From: an uncultured Oscillospiraceae bacterium
GTDB lineage: Bacteria; Bacillota; Clostridia; Oscillospirales; Acutalibacteraceae
Direction of reading: 5' to 3'
Length of the DNA stretch: 60,771 bases
Assembly (NCBI GenBank): GCA_900540535.1
Contig: UQGM01000010.1
Span: 1-60,771 of the forward strand
Positions 51,262 through 59,647 of the stretch are shown here, piece after piece (the stretch's first letter is position 1; every line of letters begins with the position of its first letter). The notes beneath the pieces are model-generated. The model was not told the origin of the DNA. It searched no databases and worked only from the letters and a program-made list of their open reading frames with translations. The position numbers were made by a program, and so were the translations under genes.

Positions 51262-52272
51262 ATGATTATTGTACTTAAATCAGGAGTTACAGAAAAGCAG
51301 ATAAAGGATTTTTCAGAGGAACTTTCAGTTCACGGCGTATCCGTCAACACATGGAGAGGAACTCAGTCCACAGTTCTCGGACTTATCGGTGATACAGCAT
51401 CTATTGATATAGATTATGTTCAGGCGCAGAATATTGTTGAAAGCGTTAAAAGAGTTCAGGAGCCCTACAAAAAGGCAAACAGAAAATTTCATCCCGACGA
51501 CACTGTAATAAAAGTCGGCGATACTCAGATAGGCGGCGGAAACCTTACAATAATGGCTGGTCCCTGCTCCGTTGAAAGCGTACCTCAGATGCACGAAGTC
51601 GCTCAGAGAGTAAAGGCAGCAGGAGCAACATTCCTCAGAGGCGGCGCATTCAAGCCCCGCACCTCCCCCTACTCTTTCCAGGGACTCCGTGATGAAGGAC
51701 TCAAAATGATGCTTGAAGCCAAAAAGGAAACAGGACTTCCCATCGTCACCGAGATTATGAGCGCAGAGCATATCCCGCTTTTCGAGGACGTTGACGTCAT
51801 TCAGGTAGGCGCAAGAAATATGCAGAACTTCGAGCTTCTCAAAGAGCTTGGAAAGCTTGATAAACCTATTCTCCTCAAAAGAGGTCTTGCAAACACAATT
51901 GAAGAAACTCTCATGAGTGCAGAATACATTATGAGCGGCGGAAACGAAAAGGTTATCCTTTGCGAAAGAGGTATCCGTACCTTTGAAACATACACAAGAA
52001 ACACCCTCGATATTTCCGCAATTCCCGCTTTCAAGCGTCTTTCACATCTTCCCGTAATTATCGACCCCAGCCATGCGGCAGGTATCCCGTGGATGGTTGA
52101 GCCTCTCGCTCTTGCAGCCGTCGCAGCAGGCGCAGACGGACTTATGATAGAAGTTCACAACAATCCTAAAAAAGCCCTTTCAGACGGCGCTCAGTCCCTT
52201 ACACCGGATCAGTTCGATGAAATCGCAGCAAAGGCCCTTAACCTTGCAAAATCTATGGGCAGAAACGTTTGA
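51262..52272 (+). CDS. aroF: 3-Deoxy-7-phosphoheptulonate (DAHP) synthase, type I-beta with N-terminal regulatory domain
   Basis: 336 residues. The catalytic barrel starts near residue 92 with IMAGPCSVES and has FLRGGAFKPRTSPYSFQG, QVGARNMQNFELL, ILLKRGLANTIEE and VIIDPSHAAG. Residues 1-75 form a small ferredoxin-like (ACT-like) domain as in Thermotoga DAHP synthase, which binds Phe or Tyr for feedback control. It makes the first intermediate of the shikimate pathway from erythrose-4-P and PEP. Under attenuation control. Start after AAGGAGG. Confidence 0.96.
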   Translation: MIIVLKSGVTEKQIKDFSEELSVHGVSVNTWRGTQSTVLGLIGDTASIDIDYVQAQNIVESVKRVQEPYKKANRKFHPDDTVIKVGDTQIGGGNLTIMAGPCSVESVPQMHEVAQRVKAAGATFLRGGAFKPRTSPYSFQGLRDEGLKMMLEAKKETGLPIVTEIMSAEHIPLFEDVDVIQVGARNMQNFELLKELGKLDKPILLKRGLANTIEETLMSAEYIMSGGNEKVILCERGIRTFETYTRNTLDISAIPAFKRLSHLPVIIDPSHAAGIPWMVEPLALAAVAAGADGLMIEVHNNPKKALSDGAQSLTPDQFDEIAAKALNLAKSMGRNV

Positions 52273-52286
52273 GAAAAGGGAAAAGT

Positions 52287-53330
52287 ATGGAAAGAATAAG
52301 AGTTAATACAGGAAGAAAATATGATATTTTCATTGAGAGAAGCATCCTCTCCTCCTGCGGTCAGATAGTGAAAAGCGTTACAAAAGCCAGTACCGCTGCA
52401 ATTGTAACTGACAGTAATGTCGCTCCACTTTATCTTCAAAAGGTAAAAGAATCACTTGAAAAAGAGGGATTCAAAACTGTTTCATTTGTTTTTCCGGCAG
52501 GAGAAACAAATAAGACAATCGCTACCGTTACTGATATTCTCAATTTCTTTGCGGAAAATTCCATGACCCGCTCTGACATCGCAGTAGCCCTCGGCGGTGG
52601 AGTTACGGGAGATCTTACAGGCTTTGCCGCCGCAATCTATATGAGAGGCATTGAATTTGTACAGATTCCCACATCCCTCCTCGCTCAGATCGACTCGTCC
52701 GTAGGCGGAAAAACAGGAGCAGATCTGCCCTCAGGCAAAAACCTGTGCGGAGCTTTTCATCAGCCGTCAGCGGTTATAATTGATCCGGAAGTGCTTAAAA
52801 CTCTGCCCACAAAGTTTTTCTCCGACGGAATGGCTGAGGCTATAAAGTACGGCTGCATCGGAGACGCTGAACTTTTTGAAAAAATCGCAGAAGGCATAGA
52901 CACAGAAAATGCTGATTCAATGATTTACAGATGCGTCGATATTAAAAGAGAGATAGTCGAACACGACGAAAAGGAAAAAGGAGAGCGTATGCTCCTGAAT
53001 TTTGGCCATACATTAGGTCATTCCGCTGAAAAGCTCAGTAACTTTACACTTACCCACGGTGAAGGTGTGGGAATAGGAATGTACATTATGGCAAAGGCGG
53101 GAGAAAAACAAGGCGTTACCGAAAAAGGAAGCAGCGAAAAAATAGCAGAGCTTCTTAAAAAATACTCTCTTCCCCTGTCCTGTGACATAAGTCTTCAAGA
53201 CCTTTGCTCAGGCGCACTTACAGATAAGAAAAGATCGGGAAACAATATAAACATTGTTCTCCTTAATAAAATCGGCTCAGCATTTACAAAGAAGCTTCCC
53301 GTAGAAGAGCTTTATGATTTTGTCAGATAA
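52287..53330 (+). CDS. aroB: 3-Dehydroquinate synthase
   Basis: 347 residues. Seen: FPAGETNKTIATV, ALGGGVTGDLTGFAAAIYMRGIEF with the NAD loop, QIDSSVGGKTGADLPSGKN, and metal ligands in GMAEAIKYG and NFGHTLGHSAE. Closes DAHP to 3-dehydroquinate. The ATG at 52287 follows AAAGGG; a TTG six codons earlier overlaps aroF. Confidence 0.96.
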   Translation: MERIRVNTGRKYDIFIERSILSSCGQIVKSVTKASTAAIVTDSNVAPLYLQKVKESLEKEGFKTVSFVFPAGETNKTIATVTDILNFFAENSMTRSDIAVALGGGVTGDLTGFAAAIYMRGIEFVQIPTSLLAQIDSSVGGKTGADLPSGKNLCGAFHQPSAVIIDPEVLKTLPTKFFSDGMAEAIKYGCIGDAELFEKIAEGIDTENADSMIYRCVDIKREIVEHDEKEKGERMLLNFGHTLGHSAEKLSNFTLTHGEGVGIGMYIMAKAGEKQGVTEKGSSEKIAELLKKYSLPLSCDISLQDLCSGALTDKKRSGNNINIVLLNKIGSAFTKKLPVEELYDFVR

Positions 53331-53343
53331 ACGGTGAAAATAT

Positions 53344-54618
53344 ATGAAAGAAGCTATAATTTATCCATCCGTCCTTAACGGAGAGGTGACTGTACCGCCC
53401 TCAAAAAGCGTTCTCCACAGAGCTATAATATGTGCAATGCTTGCAAAGGGAAAAAGTGTTATAAAAAACGCCGCATTTTCAAAGGATATCACTGCCACAA
53501 TCAACGCCGCAAAAGCCATGGGTGCTGATATAACCTTTGACGGAGAAACGATAACTGTAAACGGAGGAACCTTTACAGAGAAAAAAGCTGATATAAACTG
53601 CTTTGAATCAGGTTCAACTCTCCGTTTTATGGTTCCCGTTGCCGCAGCTCTGGGAATAGATGCACTTTTTACCGGCGAAGGACGGCTTCCCCAAAGACCA
53701 ATAAAGGAACTCACTGAGATAATCTCCTCAGGTGGAGTTAAATGCAGCGGAGACGCCCTTCCCCTCGAAATAAACGGAAAACTCATTGCAGGTGAATATA
53801 AAATCAGAGGAGACATAAGCTCTCAGTATATTACAGGACTTCTTCTCTCCCTCCCCCTTTGTGACGGCGACAGTAAAGTAGAACTACTTACCCCGCTCCA
53901 GTCAAAGGGATATGTGGATATCACCATAGGCGTTATGGAAGATTTCGGCGTTAAAGTCACTCCTACGGAAAACGGCTGGATTATCAAAGGCAATCAGGTT
54001 TACACACCCCGTGAATTCACTGCTGAAGGCGACTGGTCTCAGGCGGCGTTTTTCCTTACAGCAGCTGCACTGAATAAAGAAAGTGACATTACCATTAAAG
54101 GATTGAATCCTCTTTCAAAACAAGGCGACAGAGAAATTTTTGACATTTTAGACCGTTTCGGTGCAGATATAAAGTGGAATAACGGAAAAGTGATATGTAA
54201 AGGCAATGAACTTAACAGCCTTAAAATAGACGCTTCTCAGATACCGGATCTTGTGCCGATTTTAGGAGTTTTAATAGCTTTTTCTAAAAAACAAGGAGAA
54301 ATCTTCGGAGCAGAGAGATTGCGCATTAAGGAAAGTGATCGCCTTTACACCCTGTGCGACGGACTTTTAAAGCTGGGCTTTAAGGTTCATGAAACTGACG
54401 GCGGAATAATTTTCAGTTCCGGTTCTCACGGTACAGGCGAATGTAAAATAAAAGGATATAATGACCACAGAATTGTAATGGCAATGTCTGTTGCAGCTCT
54501 GTATTACGGTTATAAAGTTACCATAGACGATGCACAGAGCATCGAAAAATCATATCCTCGTTTCTTTGAGGATTACAACTCACTGGGAGGAAAAGCAGAT
54601 GTCGTCAATATACGGTGA
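53344..54618 (+). CDS. aroA: EPSP synthase (3-phosphoshikimate 1-carboxyvinyltransferase)
   Basis: 424 residues. Seen: VPPSKSVLHRAIICAML, CFESGSTLRFMVPVAAAL, GEGRLPQRPIKEL, ISSQYITGLLLSLPL, SGDWS-type EGDWSQAAFFL, and RIKESDRL near the end. Active-site form differs from plant type in the GSTLRF motif as usual for Clostridia. The 3' end overlaps aroC by 20 bases. Confidence 0.96.
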   Translation: MKEAIIYPSVLNGEVTVPPSKSVLHRAIICAMLAKGKSVIKNAAFSKDITATINAAKAMGADITFDGETITVNGGTFTEKKADINCFESGSTLRFMVPVAAALGIDALFTGEGRLPQRPIKELTEIISSGGVKCSGDALPLEINGKLIAGEYKIRGDISSQYITGLLLSLPLCDGDSKVELLTPLQSKGYVDITIGVMEDFGVKVTPTENGWIIKGNQVYTPREFTAEGDWSQAAFFLTAAALNKESDITIKGLNPLSKQGDREIFDILDRFGADIKWNNGKVICKGNELNSLKIDASQIPDLVPILGVLIAFSKKQGEIFGAERLRIKESDRLYTLCDGLLKLGFKVHETDGGIIFSSGSHGTGECKIKGYNDHRIVMAMSVAALYYGYKVTIDDAQSIEKSYPRFFEDYNSLGGKADVVNIR

Positions 54619-55693
54619 AAAACTCAAAATATCCGTTTTCGGAGAAAGTCACGGCGCAGGAATAGGCGTTGTAATAGACGGTATTCTTCCCGGAGCCGAA
54701 ATAGACCTTGAAGAGGTTCAGTTTCAGATGTCAAGACGCAGTCCCGGAGGCGTTGAAGGCTCCACAAAGCGTAATGAAGCCGATGAATTTGAAATACTCT
54801 CCGGTATGCTTGAAAACAGAACCACTGGCGCTCCTTTATGTGCCTTTATACGCAACACAAATACCCGCTCCGGAGATTACGGAAATATTGCACTGCTCCC
54901 CCGTCCCTCCCATGCTGATTATACAGGCCATGTAAGGTATAATGGCTTTAACGACATAAGAGGCGGAGGTCATTTTTCGGGCAGACTTACAGCTCCCATA
55001 GTCTTTGCAGGCAGCGTTTGCAGACAGATTTTAGAGAAAAAAGGCATAATGTTAGGAGCTCATATTTACAGTGTAGGTTCTGTAAAGGATACTCCCTTTA
55101 CAGATTGTGAAGTCCCTGCAGAGCTTTTAAAGAGCCTTACAAGGGAAAGATTCTGCACAATAGATAAAGAAGCCGCCGAAAAAATGAAAGTAGAAATCGA
55201 AAGAGCAAGACTTCAGGCTGACAGCATAGGCGGAATTGTAGAATGTGCCATAACAGAACTTCCCGCCGGAATAGGTTCACCGATGTTTGAAACAGTTGAG
55301 GGACGTTTGGCTTCAATGATGTTTTCAGTTCCCGCCGTAAAGGGAATAGAATTCGGCAAAGGCTTTGAAATTTCCAAAATGCTAGGCTCTCAGGCAAACG
55401 ATCCGTTCTTCTACGATGAAAACGGCGAAGTTAAGACAAAAACCAATAACAACGGCGGAATTTTAGGCGGCATCACTACGGGCATGCCACTGATTTTCAG
55501 AACTGCCATAAAGCCCACTTCATCCATAGGCAAAGAGCAGGACACAATAAACTTATCGGAAAAGAAAAACGACAAACTCATAATAAAAGGACGCCATGAC
55601 AGCTGCATTGCAGTGCGTGCCGTTCCGGTTATTGAGGCTGCCGCCGCAGTTGCTATAACCGATATACTTTTAAGCGAAGGATTTTTTTCATAA
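54599..55693 (+). CDS. aroC: Chorismate synthase
   Basis: 364 residues. FMN-dependent. Seen: FGESHGAGIGVVIDGILPG at the start, MSRRSPGGVEGSTKR, GDYGNIALLPRPSHADYTG, FNDIRGGGHFSGRLTAP and a C-terminal GRHDSCIAVRAVPVIEAA. The ATG at 54599 has GGGAGG before it and lies within the end of aroA; longer in-frame starts would overlap aroA further and lack sites. Confidence 0.96.
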   Translation: MSSIYGEKLKISVFGESHGAGIGVVIDGILPGAEIDLEEVQFQMSRRSPGGVEGSTKRNEADEFEILSGMLENRTTGAPLCAFIRNTNTRSGDYGNIALLPRPSHADYTGHVRYNGFNDIRGGGHFSGRLTAPIVFAGSVCRQILEKKGIMLGAHIYSVGSVKDTPFTDCEVPAELLKSLTRERFCTIDKEAAEKMKVEIERARLQADSIGGIVECAITELPAGIGSPMFETVEGRLASMMFSVPAVKGIEFGKGFEISKMLGSQANDPFFYDENGEVKTKTNNNGGILGGITTGMPLIFRTAIKPTSSIGKEQDTINLSEKKNDKLIIKGRHDSCIAVRAVPVIEAAAAVAITDILLSEGFFS

Positions 55694-55708
55694 AGAGAGG
55701 ATTAACAA

Positions 55709-56485
55709 ATGGGTTATTTAGACGAGGTCAGAAAAGAGATTGACGAAATAGACGAAAAGCTGCTTCCATTGATTATTAAGCGTATGGACGCTGCAGAAAA
55801 GGTAGCGGCCATTAAAAAGGAGCACAATATCCCTGTACTCAACTCCCAGAGAGAAGAAGAAATACTTAAAGAAATGAGCGAGAAGGGCGGAGAATATGCT
55901 TCAGCTGTAAAAATTGCCTATTCAACTTTTATGGATATAAGCAGAGCCTTACAGCACGAAATTTTAGGCTCAGGTGAAGCTCTCAGAAAGGAAATCACCG
56001 CAGGCTGCTCTGAAAAGGGAGCGGAAAATCCCAGAGTAATCTGTCAGGGCACTGAGGGAGCTTATTCCGCTAAGGCAGCAGAAATGTTTTTCGGCGACGC
56101 TTCCGAGTATGACCGCTTTTTCTGCAAGAGCTTTGAAGAAATCTTCTCTTCCGTCGCTTCGGGAGAAGCTGATTTCGGAGTTGTACCAGTTGAAAACTCC
56201 ACAGCCGGCTCTGTACATGAAAATTTTGACCTTATAATGAAATACAGGCTCTATATTGCAGGATCCGTAGATCTGCCCGTATGCCACTGTCTGTGTGCAG
56301 CCGAAGGAGCAGAGCTTGACACAATAAGCGATGTTATCTCACATCCACAGGGACTCATGCAGTGCAAGGAATTTACCGAAAGCCACGGCTTTAATACAAT
56401 TAGCGCAGAAAACACCGCTTTCGCAGCTGAGAGAGTATCCCAAAGCGGAAGAACAGCGCCGCTTGCGGCCACCCATCGGGCGTGA
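55709..56485 (+). CDS. pheA: Bifunctional chorismate mutase-prephenate dehydratase, truncated at a sequence junction
   Basis: 258 residues. Residues 1-85 are an AroQ chorismate mutase (RKEIDEIDEKLLPLIIKRM, KKEHNIPVLNSQREEE). Residues about 110-248 are the start of a prephenate dehydratase (CQGTEGAYSAKAAEMFFG, VPVENSTAGSVHENFDL, SHPQGLMQCKEF). After SGRT the sequence no longer fits: the catalytic end of the dehydratase and the regulatory ACT domain (about 110 residues) are missing, and the base composition changes at once. It would make phenylpyruvate for phenylalanine. In the true genome the gene is probably whole. Start after AGAGAGG. Confidence 0.88.
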   Translation: MGYLDEVRKEIDEIDEKLLPLIIKRMDAAEKVAAIKKEHNIPVLNSQREEEILKEMSEKGGEYASAVKIAYSTFMDISRALQHEILGSGEALRKEITAGCSEKGAENPRVICQGTEGAYSAKAAEMFFGDASEYDRFFCKSFEEIFSSVASGEADFGVVPVENSTAGSVHENFDLIMKYRLYIAGSVDLPVCHCLCAAEGAELDTISDVISHPQGLMQCKEFTESHGFNTISAENTAFAAERVSQSGRTAPLAATHRA

Positions 56486-56547
56486 GCCGATCTGAAAAGT
56501 GCCACATCCGATCATCACACCAATCTGTGTCTTTAGGAGGGCAAACT

Positions 56548-57969
56548 ATGTCAGACAAACACGCAACTCTGGAAAATCGCGACGGTTTTCAAAGCAAATG
56601 GGGCTTTATTCTGGCCTGCATTGGCTCTGCCGTTGGTATGGGTAATATTTGGCGCTTCCCCATCATGGTGCAGCAGTTCGGGGGCATGACGTTCCTGATC
56701 CCCTACTTCCTGTTCGTACTTCTGATCGGTTCCACCGGTATCATTGAGGAATTCGCACTGGGCCGTTGGGCACAGGGCGGCCCCGTGATCTCCTTCGGCA
56801 AGGCTACCGAGGAACGCACCGGTAATAAGCGGCTGGGCGAGGCCATCGGCGCACTCCCCATCGTCGGCTCTATGATGCTGGCCATTGGCTACACCGTGGT
56901 CATGAGCTGGATCTTCAAGTACTGCTGGATGGGTATTTCCGGCAGCCTGTACGCTATGGGCACCGATATGGCGACCATCGGCGGCACCTTCGGCGGCACC
57001 GCTCCCGAGGCAGAGACTCTGGGCGAGGCCCTGAGCATGATGTTCGGCAATGGCATCTTCGGCATCGGCAACGGCGTATGGCTGATCGTGGGTCTGGTGG
57101 CCTCTTTGGCCATCATGGCATTCGGCGTGGGCAACGGCATTGAAAAGGCCAATAAGGTCATGATGCCCGCTCTGTTCTTCCTGTTTGTGATCCTGGGCAT
57201 CTATATCTGCACTCTGCCCGGCGCCAGCGAGGGCTACAAGTACATCTTCACCCTCAAGCCCGAGGGCCTGCTGAATCCTCAGGTCTGGGTCTTCGCATTC
57301 GGTCAGGCGTTCTTCTCCCTGTCTGTGGCGGGCAACGGCTCCGTGATCTACGGCTCCTATCTGCCCAAGGATGAGGATCTGCCTTCCTCCGCCCGCAATG
57401 TGGCCCTGTTCGACACCATCGCCGCTCTGCTGGCTGCCATCGTCATCATCCCTGCCATGGCAGTCATTCTGGGTGACGGCATCGTTGGAATGAAGGGCGG
57501 CCCCGGCCTGATGTTCGTCTATCTGGTCAATGTGTTCAACGCCATGCCCGGCGGCCGGATCGTGGGTATGATCTTCTACATCTGCGTGCTGTTCGCAGGC
57601 GTCAGCTCCATCGTGAACCTGTATGAGGCACCCGTGGCCTTCCTGCAGGAGAAGCTCCACACCAACCGTGTGCTGTCCGTGGTCATCATCGGCGCAGTGG
57701 GCGGCGTGATTGCACTGTGCATCCAGCCATGGACCTCTCAGTGGATGGACGTTGTCTCCATTTACATCTGCCCGCTGGGCGCTCTGCTGGCCGGTATCAT
57801 GTTCTTCTGGGTCATGAAGAAGGACACTGCTCTGGCGGCTGTCCACGAGGGCCGCACCGTCGGCAAGAAGGACATCGGTGGCTGGTTCTATCCTCTGGGC
57901 AAGTGGGTGTATTGCGCAGCCTCTCTGGCGGCTCTGATTTTGGGCGCCATTTACGGCGGCATCGGCTAA
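56548..57969 (+). CDS. Sodium-dependent transporter, NSS/SNF family
   Basis: 473 residues with about eleven to twelve helices. The family motif GSAVGMGNIWRFPIM near residue 25 (sodium and substrate site in helix 1) and EEFALGRW are clear; GQAFFSLSVAGNGSVIYGSYL marks helix 6. Bacterial NSS proteins carry amino acids with sodium. Substrate unknown. The ATG at 56548 follows AGGAGG; longer frames lead back into the junction. It has its own terminator. Confidence 0.93.
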   Translation: MSDKHATLENRDGFQSKWGFILACIGSAVGMGNIWRFPIMVQQFGGMTFLIPYFLFVLLIGSTGIIEEFALGRWAQGGPVISFGKATEERTGNKRLGEAIGALPIVGSMMLAIGYTVVMSWIFKYCWMGISGSLYAMGTDMATIGGTFGGTAPEAETLGEALSMMFGNGIFGIGNGVWLIVGLVASLAIMAFGVGNGIEKANKVMMPALFFLFVILGIYICTLPGASEGYKYIFTLKPEGLLNPQVWVFAFGQAFFSLSVAGNGSVIYGSYLPKDEDLPSSARNVALFDTIAALLAAIVIIPAMAVILGDGIVGMKGGPGLMFVYLVNVFNAMPGGRIVGMIFYICVLFAGVSSIVNLYEAPVAFLQEKLHTNRVLSVVIIGAVGGVIALCIQPWTSQWMDVVSIYICPLGALLAGIMFFWVMKKDTALAAVHEGRTVGKKDIGGWFYPLGKWVYCAASLAALILGAIYGGIG

Positions 57970-57991
57970 GCCTGTATACAATTTAAAAACG

Positions 57992-58026
57992 GAGCACCGG
58001 TCCATTCCGGTGCTCTGTTTTTTGTT
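57992..58026 (+). terminator. Terminator of the sodium-dependent transporter
   Basis: Perfect 9-bp stem (57992-58000 with 58007-58015), 6-base loop, then TGTTTTTTG. The next 160 bases hold no gene. Confidence 0.88.
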
Positions 58027-58184
58027 TTTTCAGAAATATGGCCTTTTTGTAGGCTGCACGGGAAGAAAATGGATGGAAATGAATGGGTAGCTGATATGCG
58101 CATCAGATTCTTTATTCCCCAAAATGAATAGAGCGCTCAGCGAGAAAACTGGAGGGGAAATAGGAATAACTCTCATGAAAAGTG

Positions 58185-58197
58185 TCCGTAATACGGA
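58185..58197. promoter_or_regulatory. Perfect 13-bp inverted repeat upstream of a promoter
   Basis: TCCGTA-A-TACGGA, about 30 bases before the -35 box of the DUF3798 gene. A likely binding site for an unknown regulator. Confidence 0.45.
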
Positions 58198-58227
58198 AAA
58201 AAGTATCAGTTTTTTGTTTCTGTTCTG

Positions 58228-58256
58228 TTGACAAATGCGAATGATTCAGGTATCAT
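58228..58256 (+). promoter_or_regulatory. Promoter of the DUF3798 transport genes
   Basis: TTGACA (58228-58233), 17 bases, TATCAT (58251-58256). Confidence 0.75.
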
Positions 58257-58318
58257 ATATAGCAACTATTTGCAGGTCTCTTGTGAAATGCTTGCAAAAA
58301 AACGAATTGGAGGCATGT

Positions 58319-59569
58319 ATGAAAAGATTGCTGAGCACACTGCTTGCCCTGACCATGGCCCTGGCCCTGGTTTCCTGCGGCAAAAGCAACCCCACCCCCA
58401 ACACTGGCAGCAACAAAACCGAGACTCCTTCTGAGACCGCTGACACGAAAACCGAGGGCAACGTCCACATCGGCATCGTGACCGGCTCCGTTTCTCAGTC
58501 CGAGGACGACCGCCGCGGCGCCGAGGCTTTCCAGGCCCTGTACGGTGAGGATATGGTCAAGCTGGCCATCTATCCCGATAACTTCACCGAGGAGTTGGAG
58601 ACCACCATCCAGACCATCGTGAACCTGGCTGATGACGCCGACATGAAGGCCATCATCGTCAACCAGTCCGTCCCCGGCACCACCGAGGCGTTCCGTAAGA
58701 TCAAGGAGATCCGCCCCGACATCCTGTGCATCGCCGGCGAGGCCCATGAGGATCTGCTCGAGATCGGCTCCGCTGCCGATCTGGTGTGCAACAACGACTT
58801 CGTGGCCCGCGGCTATCTGATCATCCGCACCGCTCACGAGCTGGGCTGTGACACCTTCGTGCACATCTCCTTCCCCCGTCACCTGGCTTATGAGACCATG
58901 AGCCGTCGTATCGCGGTCATGAAGGCCGCCTGCGAGGAGTTCGGCATGAAGTTCGTTATGGAGACTGCTCCCGATCCCACCTCTGACGTCGGCGTGGCCG
59001 GCGCGCAGGCTTACATTCTGGAGAAGGTCCCCGAGTGGTCCAAGACCTACGGCGAGAAGGCCGCTTACTTCTGCACCAACGACGCTCACACTGAGCCTCT
59101 GCTCAAGCAGCTGCTGCAGTACGGCGGTTACTTCATCGAGGCCGACCTGCCCTCTCCTCTGATGGGCTATCCCGGCGCTCTGGGCATCGACCTGACCGCT
59201 GAGGCCGGCGACTTCCAGAAGATCCTGGCCAAGGTCGAGGACGCGATCTGCGAGGCCGGCGGCGCTGGCCGCTTCGGTACCTGGGCTTACTCCTACGGCT
59301 ACACCACCACTGCCGGTCTGGCCCAGCACGCTCTGAATGTCATCAACGGCGAGAGCGAGCTGTGCGACATCGACGATATCGCCAAGGCTTACCACGAGTT
59401 CTCTCCCGAGGCTTCCTGGAACGGCTCCAACTACACCAACGCCACCAGCGGCGTCAAGGCCGACAACACCTTCTTGGTGTATCAGGACACCTACATCATG
59501 GGTGATCCCGGCTGGTTCATGGGCTCCACCGAAGTTGAGGTTCCCGAGAAGTATTTCACCGTGAAATAA
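58319..59569 (+). CDS. DUF3798-type substrate-binding lipoprotein
   Basis: 416 residues. Lipoprotein signal MKRLLSTLLALTMALALVSC (Cys20), a Thr/Asn linker, then a two-lobed fold resembling periplasmic binding proteins (VHIGIVTGSVSQSEDDRRGAEAF, AIIVNQSVPGTTEAF, YFCTNDAHTEPLLKQLL). The family is known as DUF3798 and often lies beside a sugar-type ABC ATPase, as here. Ligand unknown. ATG at 58319 follows GGAGG. The ATPase starts 79 bases after its stop codon. Confidence 0.85.
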   Translation: MKRLLSTLLALTMALALVSCGKSNPTPNTGSNKTETPSETADTKTEGNVHIGIVTGSVSQSEDDRRGAEAFQALYGEDMVKLAIYPDNFTEELETTIQTIVNLADDADMKAIIVNQSVPGTTEAFRKIKEIRPDILCIAGEAHEDLLEIGSAADLVCNNDFVARGYLIIRTAHELGCDTFVHISFPRHLAYETMSRRIAVMKAACEEFGMKFVMETAPDPTSDVGVAGAQAYILEKVPEWSKTYGEKAAYFCTNDAHTEPLLKQLLQYGGYFIEADLPSPLMGYPGALGIDLTAEAGDFQKILAKVEDAICEAGGAGRFGTWAYSYGYTTTAGLAQHALNVINGESELCDIDDIAKAYHEFSPEASWNGSNYTNATSGVKADNTFLVYQDTYIMGDPGWFMGSTEVEVPEKYFTVK

Positions 59570-59647
59570 GCAGCGTTTTTTCTCGCTCATTCAAAACTGG
59601 GGAGGAGGGGCGACCCTCCTCCCCTCTTATTAGGTAGGGTATCATTT

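Noticed and set aside
56551..58005. Long open frame on the minus strand opposite the sodium transporter
   Set aside because: Its product is a low-complexity mix rich in His, Asp, Gln and Gly without family features. It mirrors a clear NSS transporter with a ribosome site; GC-rich codon use keeps the antisense frame open.
58253..59590. Long minus-strand frame opposite the DUF3798 gene
   Set aside because: Repetitive Gly/Leu/Val/Gln composition and no ribosome site; the forward frame has a lipoprotein signal, promoter and ribosome site.
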